This document shows positions 1-10,109 of a stretch of 46,121 nucleotides of DNA, one piece after another. Below the pieces are notes generated by a model. It searched no databases. It worked only from the letters and a program-made list of their open reading frames with translations, and was not told where the DNA came from. Every line of letters begins with the position of its first letter. The first letter of the stretch is position 1. The stretch covers positions 1 through 46,121 of the forward strand of contig JADEWQ010000043.1 in assembly GCA_015207585.1 (NCBI GenBank), in the 5' to 3' direction. The DNA is from Pleurocapsales cyanobacterium LEGE 06147. Lineage in GTDB: Bacteria > Cyanobacteriota > Cyanobacteriia > Cyanobacteriales > Xenococcaceae. The translations under genes were made by a program, and so were the position numbers.

Positions 1-517
1 ATGCTGAAATGACCTTCCAGAACTTTTGTTGTTACCTATAAGCTCAATTTAAGTCATTTAGCGACACTAAATTTCTCATAGATCGCGATCGCTTTTCTTG
101 GATTTGTTAAGTTCGTCAGCAGTATCAGCTACTGCACTACTCGAGCAACTAGCAGTAACCAAAAAGCCTGTTTTCAAAGCTATTGAGTAAGATTTATTTT
201 AGTTTCTTTACTCCTGTACGAACGTTCCCTGTCACCGTAGGCGCAGCGCAGCGAACGTCCCTACTGATTCCTGACTCCTTCTTAGTAAAATCTCATCCTC
301 ACAGGTTTCTCAAGTTATTTGCATACCTTAAGACTGAAAGAAAAAAATGGTTAAGTAAGTTGGTAAGAATAAACCAAACTATGTTGCGAAATATAAACAA
401 GCTTGAAATCTTTACCAATGAATGATGACTAATGACAAATGACGACCTACTTAAAGGCATCTAATCTGACTAATTATTTTAGACATTAGATAGAACTGCA
501 AATGGGAGGAAAGACAA
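1..517. other. leading spacer without a supported gene
   Basis: I see no convincing gene in the first 517 bases. The forward open stretch from about 183 to 425 is poor in recognisable protein sequence and runs through repeat DNA. Positions 216-264 look like one of the window's short GTA...TAC palindromes, with arms near 216-227 and 253-264 separated by a GC-rich insert. Heptamer-type repeats (TGACTCC, AATGACA) follow at about 266-276 and 421-445. A purine-rich ribosome binding site (GGGAGGAAAG) at about 503-512 serves the next gene. Confidence 0.5.
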
Positions 518-1129
518 ATGAAAGCCTCAGAAGTCATGACTAAAGATCTAGTCACTATTCGCAGTTCGGCTACTATTGCTCAAGCAACTCAACTGATGAA
601 GGAGAAAAATATCAGTGCTTTAATTGTCGATCGCTTTGACGACGAAGATGCCTACGGTATTATTACAGAAACCGATATCGTTCAAAAAGTAGTCGCTTTT
701 GGGAATAATCCCGAGCAAGTTCGCGTCTACGAAGTCATGAGTAAGCCTTGTATTGTAATCAATCCAGAGCTTGCAATCGAATATGTAGCCAGATTATTTA
801 CCACTTATGGTATTCGTCGAGCACCTATTATCAAAGATAAATTGCTAGGTATTATCTCCGTAACCGATATCCTTACCAAAAGTAATTTTATCGAGCAACC
901 CCGAGAAATTTTGCTAGAAGAAAAAATCCAAGCTGCGATCGAACAGGCTCGCGCTCTTTGTAAGCAAGAAGGTGTTACAGCAAGAGATTGTGCTGCTGCT
1001 TGGCATATCGTTGAGGAATTGCAAGCAGCAGCAGCCTATCAGCGAGCAGAAAAATTGCCCAAAACTGCCTTCGAAGAATATCAGGAAGAAAATCCAGAGC
1101 TACTATATGACGCTTGGTGTAGTGGATAG
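518..1129 (+). CDS. CBS domain-containing protein
   Basis: The 203-residue protein carries two tandem CBS domains, roughly residues 5-60 (starting MKASEVMTKDLVTIRSSATI) and 70-120 (VYEVMSKPCIVINPELAI). CBS pairs form a Bateman module that usually binds adenine nucleotides and regulates a partner protein. No enzymatic domain is attached. The C-terminal 80 residues are charged and helical (LEEKIQAAIEQARALCKQEG) and are not assigned; they may mediate partner contact. The ATG is preceded by a strong GGGAGGAAAG ribosome binding site, so this start is well supported. The gene appears to stand alone, with repeat-containing spacers on both sides. The partner and ligand cannot be read from the sequence. 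Confidence 0.9.
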   Translation: MKASEVMTKDLVTIRSSATIAQATQLMKEKNISALIVDRFDDEDAYGIITETDIVQKVVAFGNNPEQVRVYEVMSKPCIVINPELAIEYVARLFTTYGIRRAPIIKDKLLGIISVTDILTKSNFIEQPREILLEEKIQAAIEQARALCKQEGVTARDCAAAWHIVEELQAAAAYQRAEKLPKTAFEEYQEENPELLYDAWCSG

Positions 1130-1281
1130 GAAAGCAAGACTGAGTTCTTGAGTCAAATCAAAAACGGATCGCGATCGATAGACAGCTTGCGATCGCACAA
1201 TAATACAATAGTATTATAGCAATCCTATTTGAATTGTAAATTTATTGGTGGAGCTAAAATTTTAGGTATTAGTTTCTTTAC

Positions 1282-1322
1282 TTCTGACTCCTGGCTTCTG
1301 ACTCCTGACTCCTGACTCCTGA
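1282..1322. repeat. short tandem heptamer repeat (CTGACTC type)
   Basis: Repeats of CTGACTC, with one interrupting variant, fill the spacer immediately before the nuclease-like gene. Heptamer arrays of this sort are common between cyanobacterial genes. This one ends four bases before the next ATG, so it occupies the place where a ribosome binding site would be expected. Confidence 0.85.
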
Positions 1323-1325
1323 TTA

Positions 1326-1997
1326 ATGTTTACTTATCTCAAACCCAATTTAGTAACTGTTAATTATCAAAAACATTTTCGTTTTGACGGACAAATATAT
1401 CCCTCAGTAACAACAATTTTAAGTGCGACTAAACCACAAGAAGCTCAACAAGCCCTGAAGCGATGGCGTAAAAGAATCGGGGAAAAACAAGCGCAACAGA
1501 TAGTAGCTAATGCTTGTCGTCGCGGTATTTCTATTCATTCTGCTATCAAAAATTTTTTGCTCGAGCAAGAATTACCAGAAGAGATAGAATCTAACGAATA
1601 TTGGCAATCGATTAAACCAGTTTTAAAGCAAGTCGAGCGAGTTCATTTAATTGAATCTGCTGTCTATAACTCAAAGCAGAAATATGCTGGCATTTTTGAC
1701 TGTCTGGGAGAATGGGAAGGGCAGCTTTGCTTGTTTGATTGGAAAACAGCGTCAAAACCCAAAAGACTAGAATGGATTGCCGATTACTGTCTCCAAGTTA
1801 CGGCTTATATTGCTGCTATTAATAATTTGTATGAGGTTAAGATCGCTCAAGGAATAGTAGCAGTTGCCCTAAGCGATCGCCCGGCACAAATTTTTCACTT
1901 AGATGCAGATTACTTGCTGCATTATTGGGAGCAGTTTTTAGAGCGATTAAAACTTTGGGAAGAACTGCAACAAGTAAAAGAAATTCGGGATACATAA
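1326..1997 (+). CDS. PD-(D/E)XK nuclease superfamily protein
   Basis: The 223-residue protein looks like a small stand-alone RecB/PD-(D/E)XK-fold nuclease. A G-x-FDC segment near residue 124 supplies an acidic residue. A DWKT motif near residue 140 fits the D/E-x-K signature, and a following LQVTAY helix carries the conserved Gln and Tyr seen in this fold. The N-terminus (YPSVTTILSAT) matches the usual start of cyanobacterial members. A role in DNA processing or repair is inferred from the family; no substrate is known from sequence. The ATG follows a heptamer repeat directly and has no clear ribosome binding site. It converges on ftsH, 32 bp away. Confidence 0.75.
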   Translation: MFTYLKPNLVTVNYQKHFRFDGQIYPSVTTILSATKPQEAQQALKRWRKRIGEKQAQQIVANACRRGISIHSAIKNFLLEQELPEEIESNEYWQSIKPVLKQVERVHLIESAVYNSKQKYAGIFDCLGEWEGQLCLFDWKTASKPKRLEWIADYCLQVTAYIAAINNLYEVKIAQGIVAVALSDRPAQIFHLDADYLLHYWEQFLERLKLWEELQQVKEIRDT

Positions 1998-2029
1998 ACT
2001 TCCTACGTATCCCAAATTCTTTCAACCAG

Positions 2030-3907
2030 TTAAACAGTTGCCGGAACTTGCTCGGGTAGTCGAGCGCGATCTAGCAGATTTTGTAGTTCTTCTCCCTCAA
2101 TCACTTCTACTTCAAGAATTTTTTGGGCAATCTCCTCCAATAAATCCCGATTGTGCTTGAGGATAGCTAAAGCTTTTTGATGAGCAGTTTCTACGATTTC
2201 TTTTACTTCTTCATCGATAGCTTTTGCCGTGTCATCACTCACCATGCGGCGAGGATTCATCATGCCATCCCCAAGGAAATTAGTTTGCTGTCCTTTTTCA
2301 TAAGCAAGAGGTCCTAAAACTTTACTCATACCATAGGCTGTAACCATTCTTTCTGCTAAATCGGTAGCCCGTTGCAAGTCGTTTGATGCCCCTGTAGTAA
2401 TGCTACCAAAAACAATTTCTTCTGCTGCTCGCCCACCGAGAAGAGTAGTAATTTGGTCGCGCAACTCTGACTCGGATAGTAAAAAGCGGTCTTCTGTAGG
2501 CATTTGCAAGGTGTAACCCAATGCTGCCATGCCCCGGGGAACGATAGAAATTTTTTGTACCTTGCCACCGCCAGGCATTACTGCACCGACCAAAGCGTGA
2601 CCGACTTCATGATAAGCAACGATTTGTTTTTCTTTATCATTGAGGACGCGGCTTTTCTTCTCTAAACCAGCTACTACTCGCTCGATAGCTTCGTAGAAAT
2701 CTGCTTGAGTTACCTTTTCTCGTTGATTGCGGGCTGCAAGCAAGGCAGCTTCGTTGACGAGGTTAGCTAAATCTGCCCCAGCGAAACCAGGAGTACGAGT
2801 AGCCACTTGCTTGAGGTCAACATCTACGTCTAGCTTGATCTTAGCAGCGTAGATTTCTAGAATCTTCAGGCGACCTGCTAAATCGGGGCGGTCTACCAAT
2901 ACTTGGCGGTCAAAACGTCCCGGACGCAACAATGCAGGATCCAAAGTTTCCGGACGGTTAGTTGCAGCTAAGACAATTACGGTAGCATCGCCGGCAGAAA
3001 AACCATCCAATTCAGTTAACAACTGGTTGAGGGTTTGCTCTCTTTCGTCATTACCGCCAATAAAGCCGCTGCCAGCACGTGATTTCCCAATGGCATCTAA
3101 TTCGTCGATAAAAATAATACAGGGTGCTTTCTTTTTCGCTTGTTCAAACAAGTCTCTTACTCTAGCTGCACCCGCACCGACAAATAGTTCGACAAATTCC
3201 GAACCAGAGATACTAAAAAAAGGTACTCCTGCTTCGCCAGCGACTGCTTTTGCCAGTAGAGTTTTACCCGTTCCAGGAGGTCCGACTAATAATACGCCTC
3301 GGGGAATTCGCGCACCTATAGCTTTGTAGCGTTGAGGTGTCTTTAAAAATTCAACAATTTCGGCTAATTCTGCTTTGGCTTCTTCTACACCAGCAACATC
3401 GTCAAAAGTAACTTTATTGGCATCTTCCTCTACATAAACCCTAGCCTTGCTTTTAGTAAAAGAAAGAGCCCCTTGAGGTCCGCCACCGCCAGCACGACCG
3501 AGGAAAAATTGCCAAATAGCAACAAAGATCAGGGGTGGAATTACCCAACCTAATATATTGCCTACCCAACTATTTTTCGGGGGTGGTGCCGCTGCAAACT
3601 CTATGCCTTTGGCTTCTAAACGTTTGGGTAATTCTAAATCGAAGATAGGGGTAGTTCTGAGATATTGTCCTGGTTGACCCTCTTCTCCTTTTAGTTCGTA
3701 GATAATCTCATTTTGACCTACCGAAACCCTCGATACCTTGCCATCTTCTACCTGATCGATAAAGAGGCTATAAGGAACTCGGGGAATAGGATTGCCAAAT
3801 AGTTGCGGGAACAATAAATTAATCAATAAAAATAAACCCGCGATCGAGAAGAGTATATTTGCGATCAGGCGCGATCGCGATCTCGGAGGTTTGTCTTTAA
3901 CACTCAT
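2030..3907 (-). CDS. ftsH: ATP-dependent zinc metalloprotease FtsH
   Basis: This 625-residue membrane AAA+ protease degrades damaged or misassembled membrane proteins; in cyanobacteria FtsH complexes take part in photosystem quality control. Two membrane helices lie at about residues 14-36 and 115-137, flanking a lumenal/periplasmic domain. The AAA module has Walker A GPPGTGKT at 209-216, Walker [10 protein letters not shown] at about 264-272, and a second region of homology ending RPGRFDR near 328-334. The zinc site HEVGH is at 433-437. Length and motifs are complete. The N-terminal sequence resembles the FtsH1/FtsH4-like cyanobacterial class more than FtsH2, but I am not certain of the paralogue. 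It is transcribed divergently from the alkaline phosphatase. Confidence 0.97.
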   Translation of the reverse strand: MSVKDKPPRSRSRLIANILFSIAGLFLLINLLFPQLFGNPIPRVPYSLFIDQVEDGKVSRVSVGQNEIIYELKGEEGQPGQYLRTTPIFDLELPKRLEAKGIEFAAAPPPKNSWVGNILGWVIPPLIFVAIWQFFLGRAGGGGPQGALSFTKSKARVYVEEDANKVTFDDVAGVEEAKAELAEIVEFLKTPQRYKAIGARIPRGVLLVGPPGTGKTLLAKAVAGEAGVPFFSISGSEFVELFVGAGAARVRDLFEQAKKKAPCIIFIDELDAIGKSRAGSGFIGGNDEREQTLNQLLTELDGFSAGDATVIVLAATNRPETLDPALLRPGRFDRQVLVDRPDLAGRLKILEIYAAKIKLDVDVDLKQVATRTPGFAGADLANLVNEAALLAARNQREKVTQADFYEAIERVVAGLEKKSRVLNDKEKQIVAYHEVGHALVGAVMPGGGKVQKISIVPRGMAALGYTLQMPTEDRFLLSESELRDQITTLLGGRAAEEIVFGSITTGASNDLQRATDLAERMVTAYGMSKVLGPLAYEKGQQTNFLGDGMMNPRRMVSDDTAKAIDEEVKEIVETAHQKALAILKHNRDLLEEIAQKILEVEVIEGEELQNLLDRARLPEQVPATV

Positions 3908-4584
3908 TGTTATGTTATTCCTTCTACAATTTAAAGATATTGTTATTTTCTTAATATTGTAAAAGTTCTTGACCCATTAAGATTGAGCAAGGTTTACCGT
4001 AACTGTTAGTTCGGTAATTACTCTATATTAAGAATATAAAACAACAATTAAAGGCAATGATTTTGTGTGTTTTTTTTAAATCGGATTAATTCCTGATTTT
4101 TTGTGAGTCGTTATAACTATTTTACTGCACTAATCCACAACAATATTCAGCTCTATAGTTTGCATTAAAAGTACAAAATAAAAAAATATATTTTGCTTTT
4201 TGGTATATTCAGTTCTCCTTTGTGACCATTCACTCCGATCGAGACAGTAATGCTCAGTGTATTTGGGAGTATTAACTCTTCTGACAGGGCTTTTGGCTTT
4301 TGCTTTTTAACTTATAACTTAAGTTTTTTGGATTTTTATTAAATTAAAAAACTATTTTTATTTTGTCTTACAAGAAAAATTTTAAATCTAAATTTAATCC
4401 AATCATAAAGTATTTAAATATTGTTTAAGATAATCAAAACTTAATTTTTTAATAGTTTTTATTTAAGATTAAAAGTCTATCGATATATCAAATAGTTGCT
4501 GTCATTTTCTCGTCACATTTGTTGTCGATACTAAAAAAACTTAAACCAATATTTTTTGTGTTTTTGTGATTAGAGGTGAATAGC
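3908..4584. other. AT-rich divergent spacer between ftsH and the alkaline phosphatase
   Basis: About 680 bases of strongly AT-rich DNA without an open frame of note. It must hold the promoters of both divergent genes. A TTTTTAACTTATAACTTAAG stretch near 4304-4323 is vaguely like direct-repeat Pho boxes but does not fit the usual 11-bp spacing, so I do not call it a site. A ribosome binding site AGAGGTGA at about 4572-4579 precedes the ATG at 4585. Confidence 0.5.
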
Positions 4585-6736
4585 ATGACTGAGCAAAATG
4601 ATGTGGCAATGGCAAAAAATGTTATTGTCATGGTTCCTGATGGCATGGGTTGGGAGATGGCTCGTGCAGCAGCGATCGCCAAGCAAATTTCTGGAGGGGA
4701 ATCAGGAAACTACTTAGAAGATTTTTACACCGAAGGCAAGGGTTCGGGTTTAAGCTTTCAAGAACTAGAAAATTTTACCTACGCCACAACGTACCCGACT
4801 GTCATCGATGGTGATGTCGGCAATTCAACCCTCGAAGGCGATCCGCTAGAACATCCGACAGGAGAAGCACCTATACGCGACGGTTTAGCAGAAGACTTTG
4901 TCTTCGATCCTAGCTTCAATCCAGAAGAAGATCCCGATGGTGGAAATTTAATTGGTTACGATCCCGAACGCGGCGGCGTTAATCCTTGGACACCAGGAAC
5001 CGATCCTGATTATATTAAATTAGGTTATACCGACTCGGCTCCAGCAGCTACTTCAATTTTTACAGGGACTAAGACTTACGGTGCTGGATTAGGAGTTGAT
5101 ATCTTCGAACAACCTGTTGAATCCATTATTGAGATTGCTGCAGCACAAGATAAATCTACTGGCACAATTTCTGACGTACCCATTAGTCATGCTACCCCAG
5201 CAGGACCGGCATCCCATGTTAACCATCGCAACAAATACGATGCAGACTATCCAGAAACTGATGCCGTCTTGCAACAGATGCTACGAATTACCCAACCAGA
5301 TATTATCTTGGGTGGCGGTCATCCACTAGATTTGGGCAATCATACATCAGAAGGTGGAGAACTCGACTTTAACTTTTATTAACGAGTCTACGTACGAAGA
5401 ACTCAGTAACAATCCGACAGACAACATCTATGACTATACTTTTTTAGAACGGGGTACAGATGCAGCAGATACTCTGTTAAACACCGCTATGAGCTTAGAT
5501 CCCGAAGCAGGCGATCGCATTCTAGGGTTATACGGTGCTAGAGGTCAAAATGGCAATCTACCCATGCGGAATGCTGATGGTAGCTACACCAATACAGGCT
5601 ACGATACCTTCGGACATCGTTCTTCTCAGCTTGATGGCAGAAGCGATCCAGAATATGTTCGCCCATTAGCACCAGGCGAAACTGAAGAAGAGTTTATCGC
5701 CAGAGAACTCAATGAGAATCCAACTCTTGCTGAGATGACTCAAGCCTCGCTAGAATTTTTGAGCCAAGATCCCGATGGATTCTTTTTGCACGTTGAGGGT
5801 GGGGATCTCGATTGGGTATTGCATGACAACAATATAGACACGACCATCGGCAGAATGTTGGATTTCGACGAGTCTGTAGAAGTTGTCATGGACTGGATTG
5901 AGGATAATGGTGGTTGGGAAGAAAACCTATTACTCATTGTCCCCGACCACGATCACTACTTAACATTAAATGATAACTTTCCGCTGCTGCTACGGGAATT
6001 TGGTGCAGATGCTTTAACAATGGAATTCGATCCTGAAGCTGCCGGACACTACTGGGGTTCCGATCCCACTGACAAATATCAATGGGGATCGCACTCCAAC
6101 CGTCCAGTTCCGATTTACTATCAAGGTGCTGGTTCAGAAATTCTCGATAGCTTTATTGGTCAAGGCTATGAAATGTACGGCGCGGAAGTTGATGGTATTC
6201 ACGATCATGTTGACCTCGTGCATATCTTTGAAACGATGAAGACTGCTATCACTGGCGAAGATCCTGATGCAGAGACACCTGTTGAAAATCAATTACTCGT
6301 TGCTAGCAGTAACGATTTTAGATTCGGTGGTCCGGACGACGATATTCTGGCTAGCGCAGGTAGTAATAACCGTTTGTACGGTGCTTATGGTAACGATACT
6401 TTATTCGCACAAAGTAACGATACCTTACTTGGTGGTGTTGGCGATGATGCGCTGTACTCTCTAGGTAACGGTAATACTTTAGTTGGTGGTTTCGGTGTTG
6501 ACCAATTTTGGATTGCGAATGGTGCCTTACCAGAGAAGACTAATACGGTGGTTGACTTTGAAGTAGGTCGAGATGTCCTTGGTATCTCTGGAGTACCTGG
6601 AATAGAAAGCTTTGACGAGCTCACGATTTCTCAAAGCGACAGCAATACCATAATTAGTGCTATGGAACGCGATATCGTGATTATAGAGGGAATTGAATCT
6701 AACTTAATTGATAGCAACAGCTTTGCCTTTGCCTAG
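4585..6736 (+). pseudogene. PhoA-type alkaline phosphatase with RTX-like tail, +1 frameshift
   Basis: Two overlapping frames (to 5382, and from about 5354 to 6736) together encode one alkaline phosphatase. Removing one T from the TTTT run at about 5374-5377 joins them as DFNFINEST and gives exactly 717 codons. The N-terminal half has the metal ligand in VPDGMG and the nucleophile serine in TDSAPAAT. The second half has VEGGDLDW, DHDHY and WGSHSN metal-site motifs. The last 150 residues contain glycine/aspartate-rich RTX-like turns (GAYGNDTLF, GGVGDDALY, GGFGVDQFW). There is no N-terminal signal peptide, which fits type I secretion by the C-terminus. The ATG at 4585 is preferred over the GTG at 4576 because AGAGGTGA is well spaced from it. 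Either a true pseudogene or a sequencing error in the homopolymer. Confidence 0.9.
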
Positions 6737-6771
6737 TTATTTGCTGTGGCGTACATCATAAAAGTTTTCAA

Positions 6772-7167
6772 TCACATCTCTTTTTCATCAATTTCTTCGC
6801 TTTCATAACGACCTTCAAATGCTTTTAATGCCGCTTGCCTTAAAGCAGATTGATAGGCATCTTCTAAAGTTTCTAATAACTCTTCTTCTGTTAAATAAGT
6901 TCCTTTAGCTTTATGACGTTGGTTAATTCACTGAATTTGCTTGACAGAGTTAAATATAGAAGTTTCCCAAGATTTAGTAGAACGTTGTTCGGCAACTTGT
7001 TTAATCAAATGTACTAACAAAATAATTCCATAGCTAAAAATTTTGTTGAGTTTATCCGATTTACTCATTTCTTCTAATTCTTCAACTATGACCAAGGCTT
7101 CAGCAACTTTGCCTTGATGCAGTAATTCTTTGAGAGTTATTAATTCTTCCATTAGTTTTGATTCCAT
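6772..7167 (-). pseudogene. DUF29-like gene with in-frame TGA
   Basis: The first 79 codons end at a TGA (6928-6930), but the same frame continues open for another 51 codons to a second TGA at 6772-6774. The full reading gives about 131 residues: an N-terminal helical part (ELEEMSKSDKLNKI, LLVHLIKQVAEQRSTKSWE), then after the stop INQRHKAKGTYLTEEELLE and a DAYQSALRQAALKAFEG helix. This matches the layout of a small cyanobacterial DUF29-like family, where an Arg normally follows the IQ dipeptide. A CGA-to-TGA transition explains the lesion. Function of the family is unknown; these genes are often multicopy in cyanobacteria. Confidence 0.75.
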
Positions 7168-7360
7168 CTCTCAATAGTCACTAATGTCAGTCTGCGGTAT
7201 TGCTTATATGAATAGCATTAGTTTTTGTACCAATTCTAATTTAGATAACAATAACTCTGAGTCATTAAAAATATGATTATTAGATACAGAAAAAAATGCG
7301 ATCGCCTTTCATCAACGACCGCACCAACTAAAGTCTTTTGTTTTTTAACTTATGGTCTTT

Positions 7361-9409
7361 TTAAGATTGCCCGTTACCGTTAGCTGAAGCTTGGGCAGCC
7401 AAAACATGATTAACTATCTTGTCGGGAACTTCTTGTAGATGATCGTATTCCCACTTGAAGAAGCCAACTCCCATCGTCAGCGATCGCAATTCTATAATGA
7501 AGTTATGCATCTCTGCTTGGGGTAGATAAGCAGTTACTTGGTCCCATCCCTTCCAACCAGACATAGCTTCATAACCAAGAATTTGTCCCCGTCGTCCCGT
7601 AATCAGTTGAAGTACTTTCGAGGTAAACTCTGAGGGAGCAGAAACATTAATAGAAACGATAGGCTCTAATAGGACTGGCTGACACTTTGGCATTCCATCG
7701 TTCATGGCAATTCGAGCAGCTTGTTTGAAAGCTTGCTCGGAACTATCGACAGAGTGGTAGGAACCATCAGTCAAAGTAACGTCAACATCTACTACGGGGA
7801 AACCTAGTGGTCCTTGTTGCAAGTATTCTCGTACTCCCGTTTCTACTCCTGGAATATATTGCTTTGGTACTACGCCTCCTACAATTGTTTCGTGGAAGTG
7901 AAAACCTTCTCCCCTTGCCAAAGGTTTGATGTTGAGATGAACATCTCCGAAAGCTCCGTGACCCCCAGTTTGATGTTTGTATCGTCCGTGAGAAGTAGCA
8001 GCTTGGCGAATAGTTTCTTTGTAGGGGATTTGAGGTAAGTGGGTATTCATCGGCAAATTATACTTGCGACGCAACCGATCTAGGGCAACTTTCAGATGAA
8101 TTTCTCCCTGTCCCCACAGAATTACTTCCCTGGTATCCCCATGTTGCTCCCAATAAAGGGAAGGATCTTCTTCGAGCAATTTACCAAGGGCAGCACTAAT
8201 TTTAACTTCATCTTTGCGATTTTCTGGGGCGATCGCCAAAGCATACACTGGTTTGAGTTGTTCTGCTCTGGGTAATTCTTTAACTTTCTTGGCTGCATTA
8301 GTCAGGGTATCCCCAGTTTGAACGCCTTCGAGACGACCGAGCGCGATAATATCACCTACCGACGCTTCAGAGATAGCTTCTTGTTGGTTCCCCATCATAC
8401 GGTAGAGTCCGCCCAGGCGAATGCCATTAAGCGTCATGCCATCTGTGACCTGACCTTGCCACACTCTTGCCAAAGAGAGTCGACCTCCTTGAGGGGTAAA
8501 ATAGGTCTTGAGTACTTGCACTACCGTCTCCCCCTCAGCCGTGGATGTTAGTCCGCGACGTTGAGCCGTAATTGAGGGAGCGGGGGCTTCTTTGACTAAA
8601 GCATCTAATAAGGGGGCTACGCCATAGTCTTGTTCGGCGATACCTAGAAATACCGGAACAATTAAATCTGCACCTAAATCTTTCTTCAAGTCTTGGAGAA
8701 TTTCTTCTTGGGGAGGGTCAATTTCTTCAATTAATTCTTCTAAAAGATGATCGTCAAAGTCTGCCAAAGTTTCTAGCATTTCATTACGGGCTGCCTTTTC
8801 CTCGTCTCTGAGGTGTTCGGGAAGAGGAACTGGCTCGGCAGGATCTCGTTGATGATAATGATAGGCTTGCTCGCTGATTAGGTCGATATAACCTACTAAA
8901 TCTTGTCCTTGACGAATGGGATATTGCTGGGGTACCAGAGGACGGCTGGATACTTCTTTTAGAGCATGAAGAACTTCCATAAAGCCGTTTTTTGACTTAT
9001 CCATCTTGTTGATGAATACTAGATGGGGAATTTCCCAATCATCGAGAAACTTGAACAAGGGTGCTAGGGTGAGCACGCGCTCGATTTCTGGTTCGCAAAC
9101 TACTATAGCTGCTCCTGCACCTACTAATGCATTGTAGGTTTCTTGGATAAATTCGATCGAACCGGGGCAGTCGAGAAAAGTGAAGCGGATATCTTGGTAC
9201 TCCGTACTGGCGGCAGATACTTCCACGCTCATTTGGCGATCGCGGGCTTCTGGAGAACTGTCTCCGACAGTATTTCCCTCTTTGATGCTACCTTTGCGGG
9301 TAGTTGCCCCTGTCATAAAAAGCAAACTTTCTAGTAGCGTGGTTTTGCCGCTAGAATAGGGACCAACAATTGCCACATTACGGGTGTTTTCTATGCCATT
9401 TTTATTCAT
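7361..9409 (-). CDS. elongation factor G-like translational GTPase (EF-G paralogue)
   Basis: The protein of about 682 residues has the complete five-domain EF-G layout. G1 is GPYSSGKTT, the switch II segment is DCPGSIEF and G4 is NKMDK. Domain IV includes the HETIVGGVVPKQYIPGVETG stretch and the RGQILG motif of domain V follows. It differs from canonical EF-G: the RGITI switch I motif is replaced by a DSSPEARDRQMSVE segment, and the catalytic His of DTPGHVDF is replaced by Ser. This places it with the EF-G-like/EF-G2 paralogues whose role in translation is unclear, not with the housekeeping fusA. The ATG at 9409 is chosen because a GGGGG ribosome binding site lies 8 bases upstream; a TTG at 9424 overlaps that site. 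Confidence 0.93.
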   Translation of the reverse strand: MNKNGIENTRNVAIVGPYSSGKTTLLESLLFMTGATTRKGSIKEGNTVGDSSPEARDRQMSVEVSAASTEYQDIRFTFLDCPGSIEFIQETYNALVGAGAAIVVCEPEIERVLTLAPLFKFLDDWEIPHLVFINKMDKSKNGFMEVLHALKEVSSRPLVPQQYPIRQGQDLVGYIDLISEQAYHYHQRDPAEPVPLPEHLRDEEKAARNEMLETLADFDDHLLEELIEEIDPPQEEILQDLKKDLGADLIVPVFLGIAEQDYGVAPLLDALVKEAPAPSITAQRRGLTSTAEGETVVQVLKTYFTPQGGRLSLARVWQGQVTDGMTLNGIRLGGLYRMMGNQQEAISEASVGDIIALGRLEGVQTGDTLTNAAKKVKELPRAEQLKPVYALAIAPENRKDEVKISAALGKLLEEDPSLYWEQHGDTREVILWGQGEIHLKVALDRLRRKYNLPMNTHLPQIPYKETIRQAATSHGRYKHQTGGHGAFGDVHLNIKPLARGEGFHFHETIVGGVVPKQYIPGVETGVREYLQQGPLGFPVVDVDVTLTDGSYHSVDSSEQAFKQAARIAMNDGMPKCQPVLLEPIVSINVSAPSEFTSKVLQLITGRRGQILGYEAMSGWKGWDQVTAYLPQAEMHNFIIELRSLTMGVGFFKWEYDHLQEVPDKIVNHVLAAQASANGNGQS

Positions 9410-9702
9410 AAATTTGACCCCCAAGTTAAAATTCTCCTTGTTTCAGAGAGACCCTTTTATCATCGATGCTTAATGCTGAAACGATAACAAGTGTCTCTTA
9501 CTGTTTGAAGGTTAAGTTTCATTTAACTGCTTCTGATTGTGAGGTTAACTTGTTCTGGGGTCAGATCTGCAAAAATTGCAATTTCTTTTAAGAGAATCTT
9601 GTTAGAAAATAAAGTTAAATAAATAAATATTAAATAACAATAATAAAAAATAACTAACATCCATTTTATTAAAAAATATTAATTATTTAACCATGATTCC
9701 TG

Positions 9703-9796
9703 TCAGTCAACTCGAATACGTTTATTCGGTTTTTGCTTTTCGATTCAAGTCAAAAACTGCATCTTTGGCTCATTTCTTAACTTTATCAAAGAGGTT
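9703..9796 (-). pseudogene. duplicated 3' end of the HNH endonuclease gene
   Basis: The reverse strand reads KLRNEPKMQFLT, a TGA, then IEKQKPNKRIRVD and a stop. This is the C-terminus of the intact HNH gene at 11628-11897 with a TGG-to-TGA change, one lost codon and a few substitutions. The DNA similarity continues past the stop codon into the downstream AT-rich sequence, to about 9666 here and 11593 in the other copy. It is therefore a DNA duplication of about 130 bp and not a shared protein motif. Confidence 0.8.
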
Positions 9797-9903
9797 GTTT
9801 GAGAAGCCGTATTAGCTACATTCGATCTCTCTAAATCCCCCTTATCCTTCCGCCTTCGCCACCTCCCTTTTCAAGGGAGCTAGGGGCAATTGCCCGTCTA
9901 TTG

Positions 9904-10106
9904 TTAGCAGTTTTGTTGGATTTCTACAATCACTAACTTCAAAGGTGGAATTCCTTCTTGAATAGTAGACCAAACCACATTAACATCAATTACATATCTC
10001 GCATCCTAGCGATCGCAGGAATCTACGGATATTGACTGCGAAACTGCTCTTGCAACAGAGGTTTGCTCTGGCAAAGAATTTGCTTGAGATCGTCTAACGT
10101 TTTCAT
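9904..10106 (-). pseudogene. fused relic of a MntA/HepT-type toxin-antitoxin pair
   Basis: The reverse strand opens with ATG and MKTLDDLKQILCQSKPLLQE, the typical start of MntA-like minimal nucleotidyltransferases, and stops after 27 codons. About 15 codons later a remnant reads MRD, then VIDVNVVWSTIQEGIPPLK in another frame, resembling the C-terminal (R)MR...VDLDLVWxTIQ..PPL end of HepT proteins. Everything between is missing, including the nucleotidyltransferase GSxxRG motif and most of HepT. The start lies three bases past the Uma2 stop codon. Assignment rests on short matches remembered for these families. Confidence 0.5.
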
Positions 10107-10109
10107 AAA

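Noticed and set aside
183-425. Forward 80-codon open frame near the left edge
   Set aside because: It runs through a palindromic repeat and heptamer-like DNA, has no family pattern and no ribosome binding site.
3027-3329. Forward 100-codon open frame inside ftsH
   Set aside because: It is the antisense shadow of the conserved FtsH AAA domain and has no independent features.
4303-4323. TTAACTTATAACTTAA upstream of the alkaline phosphatase as a Pho box
   Set aside because: Repeats do not fall at the usual 11-bp period and the region is extremely AT-rich, so chance is likely.
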